Below, in pieces: positions 56,578 to 64,000 of a DNA stretch of 64,000 nucleotides (within the stretch, counting starts at the first letter, position 1; every line of letters starts with the position of its first letter). Below the pieces are notes generated by a model. It searched no databases, was not told the DNA's origin, and worked only from the letters and a program-made list of their open reading frames with translations. The position numbers and the translations under genes are program-made. This DNA is from Acanthosepion lycidas. Its lineage: Eukaryota; Mollusca; Cephalopoda; Sepiida; Sepiidae. The DNA lies in NCBI GenBank assembly GCA_963932145.1, contig OZ010577.1:22481924-22545923 (forward strand), read 5' to 3'.

Positions 56578-56722
56578 TGAAACCCTGTTATATCTTTTCT
56601 CTTTGACCAAGATGGAATTGTCCATTATTTAGGAGATAAAGGTTTGCCACAACGTATGTGCTAATTAAAGAACAAACATAATTATAATTATGATGTTTAG
56701 TGTGGAAATAAGATTTTAAGCA
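56578..56722 (-). repeat. Satellite C unit, inverted
   Basis: Reverse complement carries 'ataatggacaattccatctt' at the position of 'ataatagactattccatttt' in satellite C, followed by matching AT-rich sequence. Confidence 0.5.
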
Positions 56723-56869
56723 AGCAGAGGGTATTCTTCTTCAGACAAAAAGGAACCGATTTTATTGACTACCTTCAACCATACAAAAATATGGAAATGC
56801 TTTTACACCTCTCTCATGAAGAAAAATAGAGATCATGCTGCTAAGACTTATGTGTCATATTCCTTTAAA

Positions 56870-56955
56870 AGGTGGGCAGTTCATGGCTCTCCACAACTTT
56901 TCATCCTTTGCAGCTCTAACCAATAGCTATGCCCCTCACTATCACTCCTAGGCTC
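56870..56955 (-). mobile_element. LINE-B 3' tail
   Basis: 'catggctctccacaacttt', 'catcctttgcagctct' match the LINE-B terminal region in minus orientation, as at 15.69 and 54.99 kb. Confidence 0.55.
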
Positions 56956-57549
56956 TGATCCATCTTCCATTTACAGAAATTTGTTAGGTAGCTGTTAATA
57001 CCAGTTCCTATTAAATCAAAAGAAAATATGGCACCAGAAGAGATTGGAATTGATCTCCTGCAAATCGTCTGCTGAATTCTTTCAGCTTATTTAGTAAGAG
57101 AGCAGTTAGTGACTTTAAACAGAATCCTCTCAGATGAGAGGGATCTGAATTCAAAATTCTTCAAGAGTCTATACTTTATTTCTGATCATGAACTCATTGC
57201 TTTAGGTACATAGAGTAAAATTGAAATAGAAAGAAAAAAAATTAAAGTAAAATAATCAAAATTTATAATTGTTGTAACCTAGGAAAAGGTTACTGAATAA
57301 GAATAACCAAAATGAAGGTTGGAAATTGAACGATAATCTTTATAACAGTAACAACATACAAGATTCACCAGCAACGTGTAGTAAGTAATCAACTGCTAGT
57401 GGTGAGCTGGAAGTCAATCAAGATGAATTGCAAGGAAATCTCAATGACTACTACATACAGTATGTTCTACTGTATTTATATGGATTGGGACATTATAGTC
57501 CATAGGTATGGTATAACAATAATAATAGTCCATCTAGTAAAACAAATCA
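56956..57549. other. Unassigned stretch
   Basis: No feature recognised. Confidence 0.4.
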
Positions 57550-57563
57550 AATAAATAGTAGAT

Positions 57564-57948
57564 CGGTTTGGTTTGTTTTACGGCATATCAATCTCAGTGT
57601 GTTATTTAATACCAACAAGATTTTTATTGCTGGTAATATTTTTTCAAAAAGTATTTTTGGCAATATTTTTTCCAAAAATGTATTGCTGGTAATATTGTTT
57701 TTTTTTTTCAAAAATGTATTGCCGGTAATTTTTTCTTGAAAAATTTATTTTGGTAATAATTTTTTTACAAAAATGTATTGCTGGTATTAAACCTATTTTT
57801 ACACTTTCATAGTAGTTTGATCCCAGTTTGGGGGTTAACTAATTGCCCATAGCAGGAACCCTAACTAGGTCAGGATGGACCTGGGAACACCAGCAATTAA
57901 GAGGTAGTTCCATGCTCCTCAAAATCTCCTGATCAGTGGCCTTGGATG
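57564..57948 (-). mobile_element. Minisatellite-rich retroposon, copy 3
   Basis: Flanked by a perfect 14-base direct repeat AATAAATAGTAGAT (57550-57563 and 57949-57962), a target duplication typical of LINE-driven retroposition. On the minus strand it begins in the unique middle segment ('ccaggtccatcctgacc') and continues through five AT-rich units of about 29 bases (plus-strand core 'attgctggtaatattttt'). It ends with 'ttgatatgccgtaaaacaaa' and an AAAC-rich tail. The 30-bp 5' units found in copies 1 and 2 are missing, so this copy is 5'-truncated. No coding content. Confidence 0.9.
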
Positions 57949-57962
57949 AATAAATAGTAGAT

Positions 57963-58540
57963 TTACATTTTAATTTTTAATGCCCATATCTAGAATTATA
58001 CCCAAGGGAAATATCCAGCCCAATTGGCACATTTAAGGAAGGGTGAAAAACACAGTATCTAAACCATAAAGATGACAACAAAAACAATAAAGATTATTCA
58101 TTTGAACTGATATCCAGGGCCAGTGTGTACTAACTCCCAAACATTCTACCTAGGTGGGAGGAGACTGTTTGGCAGCCCTGACGAGTGCTTTGTGACCTTC
58201 ACTATCCTAACAATATTTGCTATTTTTCTATCTATATTTATATATGTTACAAATTAAACAAAGCACAAATGATTATTAAAGGAAGAAAATTTTTTGTGGA
58301 TTTTGATGTCATTCTGAGGTCTTTTTTTTTTTGTCCAAATCTGTAAATTTGTTTTGCTCATGGTAAATCTTGAAAAACACCATATAAAATTCACTATTTT
58401 TTATCCATAATGTTGAATACATTAAATTCTTCAACCTTTTAACAAGAAAAATCTCAAGTGCATGTTAAAAATTGACAGAAAATCATTGTTGATTTGTATA
58501 TTAAGTCATTATTTAATTTGAATTCTGGCACATTTGGTTT
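57963..58540. other. AT-rich stretch, nothing recognised
   Basis: No feature seen apart from a poly(T) at 58321-58332. Confidence 0.45.
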
Positions 58541-58549
58541 TTTTTCATA

Positions 58550-58725
58550 AGTTAATAGGAGTAAATAGGCTCATTATCATCAGGTCCACTCTCCATGTCT
58601 ACTGAACAAGATTAGAGGTTCATCATTTGTTCTCTATTCAGGATATGGCTTTCTGGTTCTTTTTCTTTCTTTCTTTCTTTCTTTCTCTTACCATGGCCAC
58701 AATGATTGAATTGTTTTAACTCTTT
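58550..58725. repeat. Dispersed repeat shared with 18.64-18.84 kb, ending in (TTTC)n
   Basis: Ordered similarity to 18.64-18.84 kb; the (TTTC)n tract lies at about 58661-58686. Confidence 0.5.
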
Positions 58726-58869
58726 GGTGATTAGACTAACCAGTGGTTCTGACTTTCCATTAGGAGGGTACGAAGTTAGCAGGTTGCTGCTTCCAACTGG
58801 TTGTTAGATGCCTAAACTCTTTGGTAGTGCTTAGAGAGGCTGCTCTGGTCAACAGTCGCATAATATTGA

Positions 58870-59800
58870 GGTATCACACTCTTTGGATCCTGTCACTGGA
58901 TCTAACTAGCAACTTTATCCACTGTGCCAGGTGTTCTTGAGGACATCTGTATATGAATTTCTGGGTATTATAAACCTAATCTCTTCAGCAATCATTTTTT
59001 TACCAGTGCTCATATTGCAATTTTCTTTGTTATTATCGCTTTTATCTGGCATTCGTTATTACTGGTTCCCATATTGTATTCATTTCTATGCTTGGTTGGC
59101 TCAAGAGATTTTTGTGGTCTAGCATATGTGCTGATTCCTTAAGTTTACAAATTTTCCAATGATGTTCTTTGTCTATAATTTCAACCTGATCCCACAGAGG
59201 GTGGTGATCTCCCTTTTCTCTCGATATGTGGTCAGCCACACCTGATTTTTCCACTTACAACTTTCTGGTGTTCTTGAAGCCTTACCTTAAGTTGGCGGTG
59301 TGTCTCCCCTTTATCTTTCTTTCTACAGCTGCACAGGATGGCATACATACAGTCTTTAGTCATGTTCTCTTCTATGAGGGGGTCTTACTCGAGAGAGATA
59401 TCTGCAAAGTGTCGTTCAGCTTTTCAAAGTTGTCCTGATGTTATACAATGAAAATTGCAATATGAGCTCTGGTGAAAATACATGCAATGATAACAGCAAA
59501 AATTACAATATGAGCACGGGTAAAAAAATGGTTCTCAAGGACACATGGCACAGTGGATAAAGGCGTTAGTTAGATCCAGTGACAGGACCCAAAGAGTTGT
59601 GAGTTCAATACCTGGTTAAGGCAGTGGAGAACTTGGAGAGGGGAATTGGCTGATAACTGACATCCATTAGTGAGCACAATAAAGGGTTCAGTTTGACATT
59701 CCAACCGGGAGTGTACAACACAGTGTTGTGATAAATATGGTAACAAAGATGAGGACAATAGTCCGAATAATGTAACTAGTGTATATAACAACTCATCTCA
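58870..59800 (-). mobile_element. PLE-2 copy 2: GIY-YIG fragment between inverted arms
   Basis: Left arm about 58886-59146; right arm about 59451-59660 in inverted orientation. On the minus strand the spacer and left arm encode CSCRKK, GETHRQLKVRLQEHQKVV, and the open frame 59254-59042: MEKSGVADHISREKGDHHPL, DQVEIIDKEHHWKICKLKES, SIEMNTIWEPVITNAR. The same GIY-YIG family as copy 1. The right arm holds tRNA-promoter-like words (TGGCACAGTGG at 59546-59556, GTTCAATACC at 59603-59612). The CTGAAGA/GAAA motif of copy 1 is eroded here. The spacer between the arms is longer than in copy 1. Confidence 0.8.
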
Positions 59801-59903
59801 GAAATATAGACAGATACTGAAGGACCAACAGTGTTAGTCACAAGATCAACACATTACAAAGCTGATTTGTTATTCTTTATTCTGATCTTTCGACAATTAG
59901 AAC

Positions 59904-60142
<239 letters not shown>

Positions 60143-60146
<4 letters not shown>

Positions 60147-60381
60147 GACAGATTCAGTAAAAGCACATTGGTAGGTTTTTCTTGCCAAGTTGGATGCAGG
60201 TTTCAATCCTGTAAGATGGCACATATTTATCTTTAGTAAGATTTCTCAAATATTCAAGCTGGTAGATGATAATAAATACAGTGTTTATAAATAAAAACAG
60301 AGTATCTACTCAAATATGGGTATCTACTAAAAATAACATTTAAGTGATAAAAATCTGTTGAATTAATAAATAAAAAAGTAC

Positions 60382-60434
<53 letters not shown>

Positions 60435-60735
60435 GTTTATTTGTCACCCCATTGTAGAAGGACACAAACGTGTCTGAAAATTTCCTACTTAAACCTTTCC
60501 GTGCTTTATTTCTATCATATGGTTAATAATTAATATTCTATACATGTTTTTGTACTGATTATATTGGTACCCTTTTTTTCATTCTTGTTTTATTAAACTA
60601 ACCTATCTATTTTACATACTATAAGAAGCACGTGTGGACTCTTTCTTATATATATATATATATATATATATAATCTGGCCACTCTGGGTCATATATAGCC
60701 CTTTTGATTAGTTTTAGAACATTACTACTCACACA
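60143..60735. other. AT-rich stretch with (TA)n at 60384-60432 and 60650-60672
   Basis: The 60433-60649 segment between the two TA tracts has 'ggacacaaacgtgtctgaaa' and could be the body of a short element inserted in one microsatellite, but I cannot assign it. Confidence 0.5.
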
Positions 60736-60739
60736 GCCT

Positions 60740-60850
60740 TAATGAAATTTGGCAATTCATTACAGAGAACCTTACTTCACTTTGGTGAACAGATACTCTC
60801 TTTTGTGGTTACTCAGTCAGAAGTTTAGTTAGTGTACTTTCTGACTGCCA
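60740..60850. repeat. Dispersed repeat shared with 26.74-26.84 kb
   Basis: Shared words: 'gagaaccttact' / 'gggaaccttact', 'gaacagatactctc' / 'gaacagagactctc', 'ggttactcagt' in both. Unknown family. Confidence 0.5.
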
Positions 60851-61315
60851 CAGTCACAATTTCTGAGTGCATAGATTAGTGTAATCTTCTGTAGGATTTT
60901 TTAACAAAAATATTTTATCTTACAGGTTTGAGTCCATTTCTCGAACCTAAAATCAACTTTGAAAACTGTGGAGAAGACTAACAAAAAGGGGACAAGGCAA
61001 CTGATGATGATTTCCAAAGTAGATTCTACAGTTTTGAAAAGCAGAAAAGAGACTGAGTTCAGTCTGCAGGGTTCATATAGAAGTACTTTGAAGTGGACTA
61101 AGGTATCACTGCCCAAGGTAGCTTATTTTTATTTCTAATCTTAAATGGCTGGATATTTTCCAGATTACACATACACACTTTTCCATGCAGAAATCTTTAA
61201 GCCTGAGTGTAACAAAGAATTTAACTGTCAAATATTCAGTATGTGCTTCAATATGGTAGCTTTTTATAATAATAATAATATTGCAGCTTAGAAATGGGTC
61301 CTTGTAGGGATGATC
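60851..61315. other. Unassigned stretch
   Basis: No feature recognised. Confidence 0.4.
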
Positions 61316-61329
61316 TGTGCAGTGCAAGA

Positions 61330-61840
61330 GCAGGCTTCAAGAATAAATACCAACAAGTGCTCTATTTACAGAACAATTTACTTCAGCTTATGCAGAATGT
61401 GTAGGAAATCTACTGAAAGTGTACCACACATTGTCAGTGGCTGCATTGAGCTAGTGTCAAAAGAATACAAATGACACCATGACAAAGTTGCCCTCAGAAT
61501 ATATTAGGAACTAGGCAGGAAGTATGACCTTAAGTCTGTACTACACAAGCATTCACTACTGTCAATATCCAGAATGAACAAGTGATTGTGTTGTGGGATA
61601 AAGCCATCTTCATTGACAAGCACTTAGAGGTCAATTGACCTGATATCAGAGTTGTGCACAACATTAGTCATTAATTGGATCCTGATAGATATTGTGGTAC
61701 CTTGGGATAAGAGTACGAAAGACCTGGCAGGACAAATAAGATAAATATACCAAAGAGCAGCTCATGTTGTCCCTTTTGTCATTGGTGCACTTGGGGCCAG
61801 TGCATCTTACTCCTGAAACCCCTGACTGTCGGCAGGAGGG
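61330..61840 (+). pseudogene. LINE C-terminus with zinc knuckle and restriction-like endonuclease (R2/NeSL/CRE-like)
   Basis: The plus frame from about 61390 reads CRMCRKSTESVPHIVSGC, a C-x2-C...H-x4-C zinc knuckle. It continues IELVSKEYK, HHDKVALRIY and ELGRKYDL, with stops between. After a frame change, LWDKAIFIDKHLEVN is followed by PDIRVV and then IDIVVPWDK. These fit the PD...D/E-x-K core of the restriction-like endonuclease that ends proteins of R2-, NeSL- and CRE-type LINEs. VVPFVIGALGA (about 61770) matches a motif I recall near the end of such proteins. The RT domain is missing. It is the only element of this class in the window. Confidence 0.75.
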
Positions 61841-64000
61841 GGCATTTTTTGACTCTGTTGGGGCCTCTGCCATTTTTTTTTCTACACTGTTTTATGGCCA
61901 TCTACCATTTTTTTAAATTATTTCTAAACTGACATTACATTGTCAGTCATCAACTAATAATATACATTGTATATCAGCATGAATGGTGCAGTGCATACTA
62001 TGTAGGAGCCGCTGACGTGGCTGGATCCCCAAAAGGCGAGTTTCAGCAGTGTTTTTTGTACTTTTTACTACCTAAGTTATACTGTCACTGTCAATCATAA
62101 ACTATAATAATTGATAGGGCCAGTGCTTATTACTGCAAACCTTACAAATGCTAATTTCAGTAAAATTTAGTCATTAAAATATCAGTGGTTATTACGAAAA
62201 GAATAACATTTTCTTAGATGGTTTTTAAATAAAAAAAGAACTATTCAATATAAAAGTAAATAATTAATGAATATTTACTGAAATTTACATTTAAATTGGA
62301 TAATTCACTGAATTTTGGTAATTTAAAAAAGCACTGCTCTTCTCCCTAATTTTCTTTCGAGAGTTTGTGGCCACCAGGTTGGGAAATTTTGAAATCAATG
62401 TGTAGTAGAGATGGGGACCTGTATCAATGTTTTGGGGCTAAGACCCAGTGCACTCAGAAGGATTCCCAGAAATTTTTCTGCTTCACAGAACATCTGACAT
62501 TTTTGGGCGTGTTCAGGTGGCAGCACTAATTGGAAAAGATCATGTGCTGAGGTAAGTGCTGTGCCTGTAAGAATTTCTATGATTATCAACACTTGATAAA
62601 AACCACTGAAGAGTTGGAGAGGATATCAAACAATAATAATATTGATAATAAAATTGAATTAGATGGAAATATGAGGATAAATAAGGATGTTGGTGTGATT
62701 ATTGTTATAATAAGTTAGGGTAATGAAGGCAACAGGGAGTAATAATGGAGCCGGCCAGTTAGTCAGGTTTAGTGGGTGAGGAAACTAATAAAAGGAATTT
62801 AAGCTGACGGCATTGATTTCAAATAGTACTTCACTCCCATCCAACATTGGTTTTATCTTTACATCATCTTTAGAAATAATAAATTCTAGGATGAAAGATA
62901 CTGAGAGATGATGGACAAAAATACATTATATTTGAAAGTTGAAGAATCAAATCCTGTTAATGATAATGAGAATTAATCGGTTATATATAGAAATGTATAA
63001 TTAAAACTGACTTTTTTTATAAGCCTATAATTAATATCTGATACTTATTTTAATTTCTATAATTAATATTGAATTTTATATTGATTAATAATCCCTTATC
63101 TTTTTAAATTTAATTTTAGTTTATTTGTACTATATTTAATATTCTATCTTCCTTCAGTCTATGCATTTTTTCATGTTATTTTTCTTCTTCCTACAAATAG
63201 ACACTAGTGATTCAGGGTATCATGTGTAAAATAGTTATATATTTCCAATTATCACTCTATTTTTCTTTATATTATACTAAGCTAAATTTAGTAAGATATA
63301 ATACAGTCCTTGTCTGATGGCTTATTTTCGACTTATGCCATTGGCTGGTATTCAAGTATGAGTGAAAAGTAGCATTTTGAATGGTGACATTCAAGATGGG
63401 TAGTTTTTCCCTTGTGGGAAAATGAAATAAAACCAATAGATAAAATAATAGTAAAGAATGAGAAAAAATTAATTTTCTCATGATGTAAGTAATAAAGGAA
63501 CCAGAAATGGTTTTTGGTCATTGACGCAATTTTATGATTCCATTTCTGGAAAAGACAGAATCTCTCTTTTTCCACTTTCCAACGACATTTTAAGTGAAGT
63601 AAGTAATTTGGTTGTTCCAACTCACTGCAAAGCTGACTTGAGCATAACCATTTTAATCATTGTTATATTTTCGTAACCTAACTCCTGAACCTAAAAGGAA
63701 AATAGACATACCTAAGAGACATTGAGAACTTTGTTTCACTAGAAACACCATAAAAAGAATAAAGGGTCCAGAGTAGAAATCAAATTTTTATATGCTTCTT
63801 CTTAACTGCTTACCATATGAATATACATACACCTAAAATACATACAAACATGCAACTTTTTAAATTCCATAGTTCTTTCAAAATGAATGAATTCAACACA
63901 TATAGGATTTTTATGTATATTTTTTATGATGATGCTTATACTGACTTACTCTAATTTCTGAACCAAGAAAAAGAAAATGGGCATTCCATAACCATGTTTA
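61841..64000. other. Unassigned AT-rich stretch
   Basis: A GC-richer patch at 62.35-62.60 kb holds a minus-strand frame of 65 codons with no domain I can name. The rest is AT-rich without recognisable structure. Confidence 0.4.

Noticed and set aside
62395-62592. 65-codon minus-strand frame in a GC-richer patch
   Set aside because: No domain or family can be named; too short to call.

Overview
The window looks like gene-poor, AT-rich metazoan DNA, most likely from a cephalopod mollusc such as an octopus. This is an inference from three things: the very high A+T content with long (TA)n tracts, the crowd of old CR1/Jockey-type and RTE-like LINE tails with Penelope-like elements (PLEs), and the tRNA-derived SINEs and mariner remnants. 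I recognise no host exon, rRNA or intact tRNA gene. Every protein-like reading frame I can identify belongs to a mobile element, so this reads as intergenic DNA or a giant intron built from nested repeats.

Layout. 0-5 kb: a PLE-end fragment, a mariner scrap, a CR1-type LINE tail, a mariner-like MITE, and a ~125-bp satellite split by the 3' end of a Tx1/L1-like LINE. 5-9 kb: RTE-like LINE tails that pass into a 90-bp tandem array apparently made from that LINE's own C-terminal codons. The array is interrupted by an 810-bp retroposon rich in minisatellites. 10-13 kb: an internally deleted mariner (maT-like) copy, a PLE GIY-YIG fragment and a CR1-type RT fragment. 14-18 kb: a satellite carrying a perfectly palindromic mariner MITE, an RTE-like LINE end, a PLE with 138-bp inverted ends, and a SINE inside a (TA)n tract. 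18.6-25.5 kb: a second minisatellite retroposon, a CR1-type RT fragment, and a second mariner copy with the same internal deletion plus a foldback hairpin. 25.5-29.2 kb: mostly plain AT-rich DNA. 29.3-33 kb: an old Gypsy-type LTR element split by a LINE tail and a SINE. 33.8-35 kb: an inverted repeat with one arm amplified into five 176-bp units that look identical. 35.5-41.4 kb: PLE arm, LINE pieces, a satellite holding a mariner remnant that itself holds a SINE, and a 28-bp minisatellite. 41.9-43.2 kb: a Tx1/L1-like LINE 3' half. 43.7-48.4 kb: a second old Gypsy-type element with recognisable LTRs and a solo LTR nearby. 48.7-50.7 kb: 120-bp satellite blocks in opposite orientation. 51.9-60.4 kb: a LINE tail with poly(A), two PLE copies with inverted tails, a third minisatellite retroposon with a 14-bp target duplication, and a compound (TA)n. 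61.3-61.9 kb: the tail of a LINE with a restriction-like endonuclease.

The most unusual signals are: (1) a retroposon family with two kinds of internal tandem repeat and clear target duplications, resembling SVA in architecture; (2) a 90-bp minisatellite derived from the end of a LINE reading frame; (3) a mariner MITE with two perfect 47-bp arms whose end resembles the human MADE1/Hsmar1 terminus; (4) PLE ends that keep a hammerhead-like core; and (5) two mariner copies sharing one internal deletion junction, which suggests a non-autonomous line mobilised in trans. All family assignments come from reading the sequence; no database search was possible.
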